This document shows, in pieces, positions 36,203-46,472 of a stretch of 55,685 bases of DNA. The stretch's first letter is position 1. Every line of letters starts with the position of its first letter. Under the pieces are notes generated by a model. It was not told where the DNA came from, searched no databases, and saw nothing but the letters and a program-made list of their open reading frames with translations. The position numbers and the translations under genes are program-made. This stretch comes from Bacteroides sp. (GTDB lineage: Bacteria > Bacteroidota > Bacteroidia > Bacteroidales > Muribaculaceae). Location: positions 52,190 to 107,874 of the forward strand of contig JAMPEM010000005.1 of NCBI GenBank assembly GCA_023665145.1, read 5' to 3'.

Positions 36203-38866
36203 TTAGAGAGCTTCAAGGGCCGCTCGGATTGCAGCCAGTTTTGATGTAGCGTCACTCTCTTTCTTACGTTCAAGTGCTACAACAGCCTCCGGAGCATTTG
36301 CCACAAATTTCTCGTTGGACAGCTTCTTCTTAACCCCGGTAAGAAATCCCTCATATCTCTTGAGCTCGGCTTCAAGTTTGCGGCGCTCCTCGTCTTTGTC
36401 AATATTGTCTTCCAACGGTATGGAATACTCGTTACTACCGGCTATAAAGGACGCGGATGTCGGGGATTTTTCAGTTACTGCCTCAATGCCATCAAGATTT
36501 CCCATCTTGATAATTATAGAGTCAAGTTTGGTATCGCGATTTCCTGTCACCTGTAATGTAAGAGTATTTCGATTGGGAATCTGGCGTTTTAAACGGATTG
36601 TTCTGATTCCGGCTATAACCTCTTTAAGCAAATCAAAAGAGGTTATTTTTGATGCGTCATAACCGGAAGATTTGGGAAGCTGAGCATACATAATACTTTC
36701 CCCCTCTTTGCGGTCTGCAAGGTGTTGCCACAATTCTTCGGTAATAAACGGCATGAAAGGATGAAGCATACGCAGGAGTATATCGAAGAAATCGAGTGTA
36801 GCTTTGTATGTCTTACCGTCAATCGGTGCGCCATATGCCGGTTTTACCACTTCGAGATACCAGGATGAGAATTCATCACGGAAGAGTTTGAATGTAGCCA
36901 TAAGAGCTTCAGAAATACGGAATTTACCCATGAGGTCTTCCACTTCGGCCAATGTGCGCTGCATGGTTGCTTCAAACCATTCAATAGCGAGATGAGCCGT
37001 CTGAGGTTGGTCAATTGTTTCATCTACATTCCATCCTTTGACGAGTCGGAACGCATTCCATATTTTATTACAGAAATTGCGTCCTTGCTCGCAGAGTGAG
37101 TCATCATACATGATATCTTGTCCGGCCGGAGCACCGAGCATCAGACCCATTCTTACCCCATCGGCACCGAATTTATCAATTAGATCGAGCGGGTCGGGAG
37201 AATTACCCAACGATTTGGACATTTTTCGCCCGATTTTGTCGCGTACTATACCGGTGAAATAAACATTTCCAAATGGTTTTTTACCCATAAATTCATATCC
37301 GGCCATTATCATTCGTGCCACCCAAAAGAATATGATGTCAGGAGCTGTCACAAGGTCAGATGTGGGATAGTAATAATTAATCTCTTTGTTGTCAGGTTCA
37401 AGGATACCGTTAAAAAGAGAAATAGGCCATAACCAGGAAGAGAACCATGTGTCCAGACAGTCGGGGTCTCGTTTCAAGTCAGAAAGGGTCAATGCAGGAT
37501 TACCGCTCTTCTCAATTGCGAGTTGAAGAGCTTCCTCATCGTTCTCAGCCACTACAAATCCGCCCTCCGGAAGGAAATATGCCGGGATTCTATGCCCCCA
37601 CCACAGCTGACGTGATATGCACCAATCCTTGATGTTGGTCATCCAATGTCGGTAAAGATTTTTAAATTTAGGCGGCACGTAACGAATCTCATCATTCTCC
37701 ACCCCGTCCAGAGCCGGGCGGGCAAGTTCATCCATCTTGACGAACCATTGCATGGAAAGTTTTGGTTCGATAACAGCGTCAGTACGTTCAGAGTGTCCAA
37801 CCTTATTGACATAGTCTTCCACTTTCTCCACAAGATTCTTTTGAGCCAAATCAATCATTATCTGCTTACGGACATCAAAACGGTCCATACCGACATACAT
37901 TCCTCCTTGTTCGGAGATTGTCCCGTTATCATTGAAGATATCAATACTTTCCAGGCCATACTTATCACCGAGCATATAGTCATTGACATCGTGTGCCGGA
38001 GTAACTTTAAGACACCCGGTACCGAAATCCATTTCTACATATTCATCCATGATGACAGGAACGGATCTTCCCACCATCGGGACTATCACTCTTTTCCCTT
38101 TGAGCCAGGTGTAACGCTCGTCATTCGGATTGACACATACAGCCGTATCTCCCAATATTGTTTCCGGACGAGTAGTAGCCACAACAATGTATCGCCCTTC
38201 CGGGTCATTTTCCACTTTATATTTTAGATGATACAGCTTGCTCTGTTCCTCTTTGTAAATCACCTCCTCATCAGAGAGCGCAGTCAAAGCCTGAGGATCC
38301 CAATTGACCATTCTGACACCGCGATATACAAGGCCCTTACGGTAAAGCTCTACAAAGACTCGGATAACGCTTTTGGAACGAATCTCGTCCATTGTGAATG
38401 CAGTGCGTTCCCAATCACAAGAGGCTCCGAGCTTTTTGAGCTGTTCGAGGATTATACCGCCATATTTGTGAGTCCAATCCCAGGCATGATCAAGAAATTG
38501 TTCGCGTGTAAGGTCAGTTTTTTTGACACCCTCGGCAGCCAACTTTGCCACCACCTTGGCTTCGGTAGAGATAGCCGCATGGTCAGTACCGGGCACCCAG
38601 AGGGCATTTTTACCCTCCATTCTTGCGCGTCGCACAAGAATATCCTGGATGGTATTATTGAGCATATGTCCCATGTGGAGCACACCGGTGACATTGGGTG
38701 GTGGGATTACGATAGTAAACGGCTCTCTGTCATCCGGCTCTGAATGAAACAATCTATGTTCCATCCAATAGGCATACCAGCGGTTTTCCACTGCATGCGG
38801 CTCATATTTTGTAGCGAGTCCTCCTTCTTGCAGGAGCTCGTCATTGTTTGTTTTCGCTTGCGACAT
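36203..38866 (-). CDS. valS: Valyl-tRNA synthetase
   Basis: 887 residues, class I synthetase. Signature HMGH in [14 protein letters not shown] (residues ~55-68), the editing domain with [18 protein letters not shown] in [15 protein letters not shown], tRNA anticodon-binding domain, and a C-terminal coiled coil ([28 protein letters not shown]) typical of ValRS. Single gene with own promoter. Confidence 0.98.
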   Translation of the reverse strand: MSQAKTNNDELLQEGGLATKYEPHAVENRWYAYWMEHRLFHSEPDDREPFTIVIPPPNVTGVLHMGHMLNNTIQDILVRRARMEGKNALWVPGTDHAAISTEAKVVAKLAAEGVKKTDLTREQFLDHAWDWTHKYGGIILEQLKKLGASCDWERTAFTMDEIRSKSVIRVFVELYRKGLVYRGVRMVNWDPQALTALSDEEVIYKEEQSKLYHLKYKVENDPEGRYIVVATTRPETILGDTAVCVNPNDERYTWLKGKRVIVPMVGRSVPVIMDEYVEMDFGTGCLKVTPAHDVNDYMLGDKYGLESIDIFNDNGTISEQGGMYVGMDRFDVRKQIMIDLAQKNLVEKVEDYVNKVGHSERTDAVIEPKLSMQWFVKMDELARPALDGVENDEIRYVPPKFKNLYRHWMTNIKDWCISRQLWWGHRIPAYFLPEGGFVVAENDEEALQLAIEKSGNPALTLSDLKRDPDCLDTWFSSWLWPISLFNGILEPDNKEINYYYPTSDLVTAPDIIFFWVARMIMAGYEFMGKKPFGNVYFTGIVRDKIGRKMSKSLGNSPDPLDLIDKFGADGVRMGLMLGAPAGQDIMYDDSLCEQGRNFCNKIWNAFRLVKGWNVDETIDQPQTAHLAIEWFEATMQRTLAEVEDLMGKFRISEALMATFKLFRDEFSSWYLEVVKPAYGAPIDGKTYKATLDFFDILLRMLHPFMPFITEELWQHLADRKEGESIMYAQLPKSSGYDASKITSFDLLKEVIAGIRTIRLKRQIPNRNTLTLQVTGNRDTKLDSIIIKMGNLDGIEAVTEKSPTSASFIAGSNEYSIPLEDNIDKDEERRKLEAELKRYEGFLTGVKKKLSNEKFVANAPEAVVALERKKESDATSKLAAIRAALEAL

Positions 38867-38886
38867 AATCTATATGTTTTAAAGTG

Positions 38887-38917
38887 CAAAAATACAAAAA
38901 ATTCTTAAGACAGACAA
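38887..38917 (-). promoter_or_regulatory. Promoter of valS
   Basis: TTG (38915-38917), 20 bp, TATTTTTG (38887-38894) on the minus strand, giving a leader of about 12 nt. Confidence 0.65.
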
Positions 38918-38954
38918 TAGTAATATCAGTATGGGACGGATAGTGATATAATAT

Positions 38955-38985
38955 TTTGAAATGATAAGAAAAAATCGTAACTTTG
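38955..38985 (+). promoter_or_regulatory. Promoter of the thioredoxin-fold lipoprotein gene
   Basis: TTTG (38955-38958), 19 bp, TAACTTTG (38978-38985); divergent from valS. Confidence 0.7.
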
Positions 38986-39004
38986 CAGATGAATGATTTG
39001 AAAT

Positions 39005-40087
39005 ATGAAAAAGATATACGGATTTATATTTGCAGTCGCAACATTGGCCGAAGGCTGTTCCTCGGATGATACATTTCGCGTTTCGGGCGTGATTGAAGGG
39101 GCAGATGATATGTCGGTTGTAGTGGAAAAAGCTGACTATAACGGCTATTGGACACCTATCGACAGCACCCACACAAACAATAACGGAAAATTTAAATTAA
39201 ATGTAGCTGCCGCTGACCGCCCTGAAATTTATCGACTCTCAGTAGACGGACGTTATATATATTTCCCGGTGGACAGCACTGAGAATATCAGTCTTAACAC
39301 TACTTTGAAAAATTTTGGCGTCAGCTATACACTTGAAGGATCGGAACAAGCCCGCGATTTTGCTATTTTTGACCAAGAAGCGATCAAACTGATATCTAAG
39401 GATGATACCGCTCGCGAACAGTTTAAACGCGATGTCTTCAATAAATACATCAAAGACCGCAAAGGGAAACTAATCAGCTATTATGTCCTAACAAAGAGCC
39501 TTGACGGCAAACTCCTCTATGACCCTACACGCAGCGAGGATTTGAAATATTTCAACGCTGTGGCCACGATATTTAAGAACTTTAATCCCGATGATCCACG
39601 AACAGCCGTGCTTGAGCAAATGGCTCTCCAAGGACTAAAAAAACGTAATCGTGAGATGGGGAAGAAAAATGTTGTGAATGCCACTGTGCTCGATGTCATT
39701 GATATCTCTCTTCCGGGAATTGACGGCAACAACAAGACCCTAATGCAGACAATACAGCCCGGAAAACCTACTGTGCTGATATTTACAAGCTTAAAAGACA
39801 CTAACACACCTGAAATCACATTAAAACTTCGTGAACTATACGACAGCAAATCAGGTCGCATCAATTTCTATCATGTCAATGTGGATGGCGACCGATACGC
39901 ATGGCGTGATGCTGCAAAAAATCTTCCTTGGACTTCCGTCTACGCTGATACTCAAATCGACGGGAAAACCCTTCGGGATTACAATATAACCGAAGTTCCT
40001 ATGTACTTCATTTACAATCAAAACAGTGAGCTTGTAAACCGCGCGGAAAATATAGAAACACTTTCTTCAATCCTTTCCGCTTACTAA
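39005..40087 (+). CDS. Lipoprotein with DUF4369-like and thioredoxin-like domains, no CxxC
   Basis: 360 residues. Lipoprotein signal MKKIYGFIFAVATLAEGC with cysteine 18 as lipid site. Residues ~24-115 (FRVSGVIEGADDMSVVVEKADYNGYWTPIDST) look like the DUF4369 domain that often precedes TlpA-like thioredoxin folds. The C-terminal part keeps the fold pattern (KPTVLIFTSLKDTNTPEITLKLRELY, FYHVNVDGD, LRDYNITEVPMYFIYN with the cis-proline VP), but where CxxC should stand it has SLKDTNT. It is therefore unlikely to be a disulfide reductase; perhaps a binding or structural role at the envelope. Confidence 0.8.
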   Translation: MKKIYGFIFAVATLAEGCSSDDTFRVSGVIEGADDMSVVVEKADYNGYWTPIDSTHTNNNGKFKLNVAAADRPEIYRLSVDGRYIYFPVDSTENISLNTTLKNFGVSYTLEGSEQARDFAIFDQEAIKLISKDDTAREQFKRDVFNKYIKDRKGKLISYYVLTKSLDGKLLYDPTRSEDLKYFNAVATIFKNFNPDDPRTAVLEQMALQGLKKRNREMGKKNVVNATVLDVIDISLPGIDGNNKTLMQTIQPGKPTVLIFTSLKDTNTPEITLKLRELYDSKSGRINFYHVNVDGDRYAWRDAAKNLPWTSVYADTQIDGKTLRDYNITEVPMYFIYNQNSELVNRAENIETLSSILSAY

Positions 40088-40115
40088 TCCGGAATAAATC
40101 GTATTTCAATATTTT

Positions 40116-40157
40116 TTTACCGGATGTGATATTTTTTTCACATCCGGTAAACTTTTT
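40116..40157 (+). terminator. Terminator of the lipoprotein gene
   Basis: A 13-bp stem TTTACCGGATGTG/CACATCCGGTAAA with an AT-only loop is followed by CTTTTT. The rest of the gap to 40308 is AT-rich with one small hairpin (TTTTAAG/CTTAAAA, 40203-40222). Confidence 0.9.
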
Positions 40158-40307
40158 ATTTGCCTTTGATGTTTTACATAAAACTTAATAAAAATTTAAC
40201 AATTTTAAGAATTACCTTAAAATCCTTAAAAAAAAGAACATTCTTTATACAAAGGATATAAACTCGGAACTATCCAACTAAAAAAATAAACCCATAAATT
40301 AACCGAT

Positions 40308-41102
40308 ATGAATAGAAAAATGCACATTATCCTCGCCGTGGCATTGGCAGGATTGTTCTCAGTGGGCACAACAGCTCAAGAAACAAAAAAGATTAAGGAC
40401 CACCGCACCACCCCCGAACTTTATTTCCTCGAAGAGGGTGAAACTGCCAACAGCTTTGACTTGCTGCCACCTCCCCCTACTGCCGAATCAGTTCAATTCC
40501 TCTATGACAAGGCTCGATATGATTGGGGGAAATCCCTGCGCAACACAGAAAGAGGTGAGCAGGCCTTCCAGGATGCCCGCGTCAATGGCGATGGTGTACC
40601 CAGAGCTTTCTCAGAAGCGTTTGGCGTGGATATAACATCCGACGGCACCCCCGAGATTTATACTCTCGTACTCGGTATGCGCGAAGATGCCGGCGACCTT
40701 GCCACCCGTGAAGCTAAAAATTATTACAACCGTCAACGCCCATTCGCATTCTTTGGAGAAGACACCTGCAATCCGGAACAACAAGCCGAACTCAGCACTA
40801 ACGGTTCCTACCCTTCGGGGCATACATCAATCGGATGGGCCACTGCATTGGTTCTCGCAGAGATTAATCCTGACCGTATTGACGAAATCATGGAACGCGG
40901 ATACCAGATGGGTGACAGCCGTGTGATTTGCGGATACCACTGGCAGAGCGACATCGATGCCGGTCGTGTAGTGGGAAGCGCATCTGTAGCGGCTTTACAT
41001 TCAGATGAAGGATTCCTCAAACAGCTCGACAAGGCGAAAAAAGAGTTTGCCAAGCTCAAAAAGGAGGGTAAAGTAAAACCCGGCAAACGTTCGGCAAAGT
41101 GA
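40308..41102 (+). CDS. Class A non-specific acid phosphatase (PAP2 superfamily)
   Basis: 264 residues, signal peptide MNRKMHIILAVALAGLFSVGTTAQ. The three PAP2 motifs are present: K...RP in KNYYNRQRPFAFF, PSGH in GSYPSGHTSIGWA, and SRVICGYHWQSDIDAGR. This is the arrangement of periplasmic class A acid phosphatases (PhoN type), which release phosphate from organic phosphoesters. It is followed 37 bp on by a phosphate-selective-porin-like gene, which suggests a phosphate scavenging pair. Confidence 0.93.
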   Translation: MNRKMHIILAVALAGLFSVGTTAQETKKIKDHRTTPELYFLEEGETANSFDLLPPPPTAESVQFLYDKARYDWGKSLRNTERGEQAFQDARVNGDGVPRAFSEAFGVDITSDGTPEIYTLVLGMREDAGDLATREAKNYYNRQRPFAFFGEDTCNPEQQAELSTNGSYPSGHTSIGWATALVLAEINPDRIDEIMERGYQMGDSRVICGYHWQSDIDAGRVVGSASVAALHSDEGFLKQLDKAKKEFAKLKKEGKVKPGKRSAK

Positions 41103-41139
41103 CAAAATAACACAATAACGTACACTAAATTTTCAGATT

Positions 41140-42336
41140 ATGAAGAAGTCAATATATATGGCGGCTGCCGCATTGCTCCTTGGAGTACAAGGGATAGCTG
41201 CTCAAGACAGTGAAGAGCCAAAATTGGAGATTAAACCTACCGGTCGTATCCTTTTGGATGGTGCATTATATGCCTCACCGCAGAAAGAACTTTTCCCTGA
41301 TGGCGTGGCAATCCCGGATGCTCGTCTCGGTGTCAAGATGAAATACGGAAAATGGAGTGCTAAGATAGATGTCGGATTTGCTTACAATAAGGTAGGTCTC
41401 AAGGATCTCTATTTTCAATATAACTTCAAAGATAACAGCTTCTTGCGTCTTGGTTCTTTCATCCACCAGTATGGCTTGCAGAGTGCCACAAGCTCATCAA
41501 TGAAACCGACTATGGAGGAACCGGTAAGCAACGCCGTTTTCAACGATTCCCGACAGATTGGTTTGATGTATGAATATGCCAACGACAAATTCCTGGCCAC
41601 AGCCAGTATGCATGCTGAACCGAAATCCACTACAGTGATACTCAATCCCTCTCAATTCACCAAAGAGGGATATGGATTCCGCAGCCGCCTTGTCTATCAT
41701 CCGATATGCGAAACGGGTAAAGTGGCTCAAATCGGTTTCAGCGGGGGATTTGCAACACCGCAAAATGTAAACGATGCAACCACGCCTCACAATTCATTCC
41801 AGTTTAAGAGCAATTTCCCGACAAGAGTGGCACAGGTTACAGCACTCGACGCTACAGTGGATCATGCCAAGAATCTCTGGAAATTCACACCTGAATTATT
41901 GCTTAATTATGGTCCTGTGGCTCTTGAAGCACAGTATTACTTCATTCAAGTGAATCGTCGTCAGATTCGTATAGACGGTGTCCCTGAAGTTGCCATTCCG
42001 AAGTTAAAACCATTCCGTGGGCAAGGTGCCTACTGCACACTTCGCGGTCTTTTGATTGGTGATTCTTACAGCTATGCGACAATGGACGGTGGTCTGGCCA
42101 CTCCCAAACCGGGGTCTTTGGAATGTGTGCTTGATTACAACTATACTTCATTGACCGACAGCAAAGCATCTGTATATGGCGGCCGAATGAATGATTTCTC
42201 AGTGACTTTCAACTATTATATCAATAAATATATGATAGCTCGTCTGCATTACAGCTACACACATACATGGGATACCAATTTTGCCGGTCCACGCGATTTG
42301 AATGGATTTATGGCTCGTCTGCAGGTAATCTTCTGA
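41140..42336 (+). CDS. Phosphate-selective porin O/P-like outer-membrane protein
   Basis: 398 residues, signal peptide MKKSIYMAAAALLLGVQGIAAQ. The mature part is a run of amphipathic strands (GRILLDGALYAS, ARLGVKMKYGKWSAKIDVGFAY, KDLYFQYNFKDNSFLRLGSFIHQYGLQ) and ends MARLQVIF with a C-terminal phenylalanine, as in 16-stranded porins. The pattern fits the OprO/OprP family. The pairing with an acid phosphatase supports phosphate uptake, but anion specificity cannot be read from the sequence. Confidence 0.8.
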   Translation: MKKSIYMAAAALLLGVQGIAAQDSEEPKLEIKPTGRILLDGALYASPQKELFPDGVAIPDARLGVKMKYGKWSAKIDVGFAYNKVGLKDLYFQYNFKDNSFLRLGSFIHQYGLQSATSSSMKPTMEEPVSNAVFNDSRQIGLMYEYANDKFLATASMHAEPKSTTVILNPSQFTKEGYGFRSRLVYHPICETGKVAQIGFSGGFATPQNVNDATTPHNSFQFKSNFPTRVAQVTALDATVDHAKNLWKFTPELLLNYGPVALEAQYYFIQVNRRQIRIDGVPEVAIPKLKPFRGQGAYCTLRGLLIGDSYSYATMDGGLATPKPGSLECVLDYNYTSLTDSKASVYGGRMNDFSVTFNYYINKYMIARLHYSYTHTWDTNFAGPRDLNGFMARLQVIF

Positions 42337-42361
42337 TGTATCAGTATAAGAACTAAGAGGG

Positions 42362-42396
42362 TCGACGCCGGAATTTTTCGGCGTCGATATTTTTTT
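42362..42396 (+). terminator. Terminator of the phosphatase-porin pair
   Basis: TCGACGCCG/CGGCGTCGA stem with a short AT loop followed by TATTTTTTT. Confidence 0.93.
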
Positions 42397-42419
42397 AGTC
42401 ATTTTTATACTACCGCTTA

Positions 42420-42451
42420 TTTGGCTATCTCGCAAAATTTTACTAAGTTTG
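42420..42451 (+). promoter_or_regulatory. Promoter of the SUI1-family gene
   Basis: TTTG (42420-42423), 20 bp, TAAGTTTG (42444-42451); leader of about 21 nt to the ATG at 42479. Confidence 0.75.
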
Positions 42452-42478
42452 TATACTACAAATGCTAAACCAAAAAAA

Positions 42479-42808
42479 ATGGATTGGAAAGATGCCCTTG
42501 CCGGCTTACGCAATGAGGTTCCGGAAGCTGCTCCGGAGCCGGAAGTAGAAGCCACAAAAAAGAATGAAATACAAAAAGAACCGCTGCACATCTTAATCGA
42601 CCGCCGCCAACGGAAAGGGAAAACCGCTACACTAATAGAGGGATTCCTCTGTGATGACTCATCAGTCAAAGAGATTGCCGCAATGCTTAAACAGAAAATA
42701 GGCACCGGGGGAAGTTGCCGTGGGGGTGACATTCTTCTTCAAGGTGATTGGCGTCAGAAGGCAGCCGATATGCTCAAAGCGATGGGGTATAAATGTAAAT
42801 TGAATTAG
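42479..42808 (+). CDS. SUI1/YciH-family translation factor
   Basis: 109 residues from the ATG at 42479 (an in-frame TTG at 42449 lies at the predicted promoter and is rejected). A variable N-terminus is followed by the SUI1 fold: HILIDRRQRKGKTATLIEGF, then EIAAMLKQKIGTGGSCRGGDILLQGDWRQKAADMLKAMGYKCKLN. Bacterial homologues of eIF1 (YciH) affect initiation fidelity; the precise role here is unknown. Probably co-transcribed with the helicase 29 bp downstream. Confidence 0.9.
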   Translation: MDWKDALAGLRNEVPEAAPEPEVEATKKNEIQKEPLHILIDRRQRKGKTATLIEGFLCDDSSVKEIAAMLKQKIGTGGSCRGGDILLQGDWRQKAADMLKAMGYKCKLN

Positions 42809-42837
42809 TTGGGATTAAAATAAACTCGTAATCAGCC

Positions 42838-45800
42838 GTGATAGAACTATACAAGGCTTCGGCCGGCTCGGGAAAGACATATACGCTTGCACAACGATTT
42901 ATCCTCTATCTCATCTCTACAAAGACTGAATCGGGTAAACGACGTTTGCGCACTGACAAGGAGATGGAAGACTCCTTGCCACATATACTTGCCATCACTT
43001 TTACCAACAAGGCCACTAATGAGATGAAGGAACGCATTGTGGAGCGCCTTGCTGACCTTGCCGGACGCAAACAGTATGCTCCGGAGACAGATTATCTGGC
43101 TGATTTCTGTACCCTTCTCGAAGCATCCGAAGATGAGGTACGCCATGCCTGTGCCAAGGCTCTCTCTGAATTGCTGATCAATTATTCGGACTTCAATGTT
43201 TCCACCATCGACTCCTTCTTTCAGACAGTTTTGCGAACATTTGCATACGAATCGGATTTAAGCGATAACTATCAGGTGGAGATTGACAGTGAATGGGTGG
43301 CTCGTGTAGGAGTTGACGCTACTCTAAGCTCCATCAATGATGCTGACTCTGATATGCAAGTGCGTCATTGGCTCAATCTTCTGCAACAAGAGAAAACCGG
43401 CAGCGGTGACCGTTGGGATCTCTTTCAAAAACGAGAGGGACGTTATTCGGCATATAAAAGTATGTTGGAACGAGCCAAAAGTATGGAATCGGAGGAATAT
43501 AAGGAGCGTCGAATCAAGCTTGACGAGTATTTCGAAAATTCGGCCAAACTCCGTGAAGTATATGATGCTTATGATTCTTATTTCAACGACCGTAGGGAAT
43601 CCATTGTCGCAAAGGCGCGTGAGGCAGCCAATTCTCTTGCCGAAATATTGGAAAAATTCCCCGAATCAGACAATTTCGTTTCGGGCATCAGGGATATCAA
43701 GGGGAGAATAAGAAAGTCTGTCGAAGGTAATTTCTCATTCAGCTACAAACGTACTGCTAACGGTAATTATATAAAGAAAGAGGGTATGAAGTCCCTCAGT
43801 GACGTCACTCGCTGCGAGATAAATTCTGCCATCGAGGATTTCTATTCAGCCGTAGATGCCGTCAAGGAAGAGGATTCAAAGACAGACTCCCGCTTATGGC
43901 AACTCTATCGTCCTCAGCTCCCTTTCCTTGCTCTGCTGCAGATTATACGACATAACTCAACAGAGCTGTTTACCGGGAGCAATGTGGTGCAACTTAGCGA
44001 AACCAACTCTATCATTCACAGAGTGGTAGGAGATGACGATGCGCCCTTTATCTACGAGCGAATAGGCACAAAGCTGAATCATTATCTAATTGACGAGTTC
44101 CAGGATACATCCCGTATGCAATGGGAAAATATGGAACGTCTGCTCAAAGAGAGTGAGAGCCGTGAAGAGGAGAACCTGATTATCGGTGATGCCAAACAAA
44201 GTATCTATCGATTCCGCAATGCCGATCCATCTATAATCCGCGACACTGTCCCGTCACAATTTCCCGACTCTTGGCTGCGCGGCGACAAGTCCGGCGAAAA
44301 CAGGAATTACCGCAGTTATGATTGTATCGTAAGATTTAACAACACCCTGTTTCGCGACCTTGCACAGAGAATTGATTCGCTTGGGGTGATTCGCAAAAAA
44401 CTGACGCCACTTTATGCCAATGTAGTACAAGAAATTCAACACAAGGAGAATGAAGGGTATGTACAATTGTCCTTTGTAGAGTCATCCGAATCAAAACCAT
44501 CTGAAGGGAATGACACTACCGATGAAAATTCCTATCCTGCAGTCTTGCTCCGAACCATCGAAACAATCCGTGAGATTCTTTCCCGGGGATACTGTATGAA
44601 AGATATCGGTATTCTTGTACGCAAAAACAGTCAAGCTACCGAAATGGTGAACGCTATCCTTGACTTTAACAGACATTTGCCGCCGGAAAGAGAGAAAGAA
44701 CGTATTCGATTCATTTCCGACGAATCGCTCAAAGTCAGCGCATCGGAAGCTGTGAAAATAATCATCACAACTCTCGAAATGATAGAGCAATACACCTCTG
44801 ACGACATTGAGGCCACACCGGAACCGGGCGACAATAATAAAAAAACAGTGTTCGGAATGGCATCGGCTTTTAACTTTTGCCGTATAAGCCATCCGGACTT
44901 GGATCTCACTGAAGTGGTACGCCTGTTCCTTAACAACACCGGCCACCAGGATATTCTCACAAAATTGCAACCTTGGCTGGTGAGTTCCACAGCCCTGCCG
45001 GCTGTGGTGGAAAGCATCATCGGAATTTTCGTACCGGAAGAACTACGTCGCCGGGATGCCGCTTATATTGCAGCTTTTCAAGATCTTGTGGCCGAACAAG
45101 CCGAAAAATATGCCGTGGATGCAGCATCATTCTTGCATTGGTGGCGCAGACAGGGAATTAAGAAATCCATCGCTTCGCCTGAAGGGATGGATGCCGTCAC
45201 CATAATGACTGTCCACAAAGCAAAAGGTCTCGCCTTTGATTTTGTAATTGTGCCGGAACTTGACACATACGTCAATCTTAAGAAAGATTACTACAGCACT
45301 GAATGGCGCTGGGTGGAACCCCACCTCAAACCGCTGACCGACGGTGAGACTATTTTCACACTCCCCCCTTACATCCCTGTCGAGATGGGAAGTCGGATGC
45401 GAAAATATGTGGAATCCGGACTTGACCAATCTGCCGAAACAGCACTCCATGCTGACAAATATCACGAATGGCTCGATTCTGCCACCATGGACAATCTCAA
45501 CAGTGTCTATGTAGCATTCACTCGCCCCGTCAAAGAGCTGTATATATATGCCGTTCTCCCCTCGCGTGGCAAGGACGGGACTCCCGCCGATAACGGGAAA
45601 ATCGCCAAGATGCTTTATGACATGATGCCGGAATTCCCTCTAAACTCTGCTCCTGATTGTCTTTCACCCGGTGAAATACTGTATGACAAAGTTGATGGTG
45701 AAGAACGATTTTATCTCGGAAAAAAATCGCCCGGAGCCGAGATTGAGGCCGCCCTAAAACGTAAGAAGGAAGCCGAAAAAGAGGCTAAAAAAGCTGAACT

Positions 45801-46374
45801 TGTCAAACGCGGAATTATCAAGCCTGACCGGAAAGAGACTGAGACGGAAAGCGTGACAGTGAAGGAATATTCCGTGTATCAACGAAGCGAACCTTTCAAA
45901 TATCGTGAAGCCACCGTCAGCTCAATGGATGATGAGGATGAAGACCCCAGATCGGAAGGTAATCAGCTTCATCGTCTGCTAAGTCGCATAAGAATACCTG
46001 ATGACCTTGCTCGCTCGCTACGTAAAATGCGCCTTCAAGGAGAAGCTGATTCAGAGCAATTGCTCAAATATAAGGAATTGCTCGAGCCGGCGTTACAATT
46101 GGCTGTCACGGAATATGGATGGTTTCTTCCCGGGGCTACCGTAATTACGGAACGCAAAATCCTCCGATACGCTGAGAAAAACCGCATCCCGGACCGTATT
46201 GAGATAAGAGATGGCCATGCATTGGTCATAGATTATAAATTCGGAAAAGAAGAGAAACGATACCTCAAAGAAGTAGGGCGCTATTGCGATTTGCTCAGAC
46301 AGACCGGACAATATAAATCTGTGGAGGGATGGATATGGTATGTCAAGGAAAATCGACGAGTACCCGTCGGTTGA
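42838..46374 (+). CDS. UvrD/RecB-type helicase with C-terminal nuclease (AddA-like)
   Basis: 1178 residues with a GTG start, chosen because the protein begins directly with the Walker A segment (IELYKASAGSGKTYTLAQRF), as in relatives. Superfamily 1 motifs: TFTNKATNEMKERI (Ia), LIDEFQDTSRMQW (II, near residue 415), GDAKQSIYRFRNADP (III), TIMTVHKAKGLAFDFVIVPEL (V) and VYVAFTRPVKELYIY (VI). Near residues 1120-1140 the sequence PDRIEIRDGHALVIDYKFGKE is a PD-(D/E)XK nuclease core of RecB type. It would process double-strand breaks for recombination. No AddB-like partner is adjacent. Confidence 0.92.
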   Translation: MIELYKASAGSGKTYTLAQRFILYLISTKTESGKRRLRTDKEMEDSLPHILAITFTNKATNEMKERIVERLADLAGRKQYAPETDYLADFCTLLEASEDEVRHACAKALSELLINYSDFNVSTIDSFFQTVLRTFAYESDLSDNYQVEIDSEWVARVGVDATLSSINDADSDMQVRHWLNLLQQEKTGSGDRWDLFQKREGRYSAYKSMLERAKSMESEEYKERRIKLDEYFENSAKLREVYDAYDSYFNDRRESIVAKAREAANSLAEILEKFPESDNFVSGIRDIKGRIRKSVEGNFSFSYKRTANGNYIKKEGMKSLSDVTRCEINSAIEDFYSAVDAVKEEDSKTDSRLWQLYRPQLPFLALLQIIRHNSTELFTGSNVVQLSETNSIIHRVVGDDDAPFIYERIGTKLNHYLIDEFQDTSRMQWENMERLLKESESREEENLIIGDAKQSIYRFRNADPSIIRDTVPSQFPDSWLRGDKSGENRNYRSYDCIVRFNNTLFRDLAQRIDSLGVIRKKLTPLYANVVQEIQHKENEGYVQLSFVESSESKPSEGNDTTDENSYPAVLLRTIETIREILSRGYCMKDIGILVRKNSQATEMVNAILDFNRHLPPEREKERIRFISDESLKVSASEAVKIIITTLEMIEQYTSDDIEATPEPGDNNKKTVFGMASAFNFCRISHPDLDLTEVVRLFLNNTGHQDILTKLQPWLVSSTALPAVVESIIGIFVPEELRRRDAAYIAAFQDLVAEQAEKYAVDAASFLHWWRRQGIKKSIASPEGMDAVTIMTVHKAKGLAFDFVIVPELDTYVNLKKDYYSTEWRWVEPHLKPLTDGETIFTLPPYIPVEMGSRMRKYVESGLDQSAETALHADKYHEWLDSATMDNLNSVYVAFTRPVKELYIYAVLPSRGKDGTPADNGKIAKMLYDMMPEFPLNSAPDCLSPGEILYDKVDGEERFYLGKKSPGAEIEAALKRKKEAEKEAKKAELVKRGIIKPDRKETETESVTVKEYSVYQRSEPFKYREATVSSMDDEDEDPRSEGNQLHRLLSRIRIPDDLARSLRKMRLQGEADSEQLLKYKELLEPALQLAVTEYGWFLPGATVITERKILRYAEKNRIPDRIEIRDGHALVIDYKFGKEEKRYLKEVGRYCDLLRQTGQYKSVEGWIWYVKENRRVPVG

Positions 46375-46439
46375 CATATCCACACCACATCAACACTCTT
46401 TTTCCGGAATGATTTAGGTATAATTCGCAAAAAAATTAT

Positions 46440-46447
46440 TATCTTTG
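46440..46447 (+). promoter_or_regulatory. Putative -7 element of the gldE promoter
   Basis: TATCTTTG followed by CAC, as in the pnp promoter; the -33 box is poor (TTTA). Start about 26 bp upstream of the TTG start codon. Confidence 0.5.
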
Positions 46448-46472
46448 CACCTCAAACCAATCTACACCTATT

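Noticed and set aside
40203..40222. TTTTAAG/CTTAAAA hairpin upstream of the acid phosphatase as a regulatory site
   Set aside because: AT-only stem in very AT-rich DNA; expected by chance.
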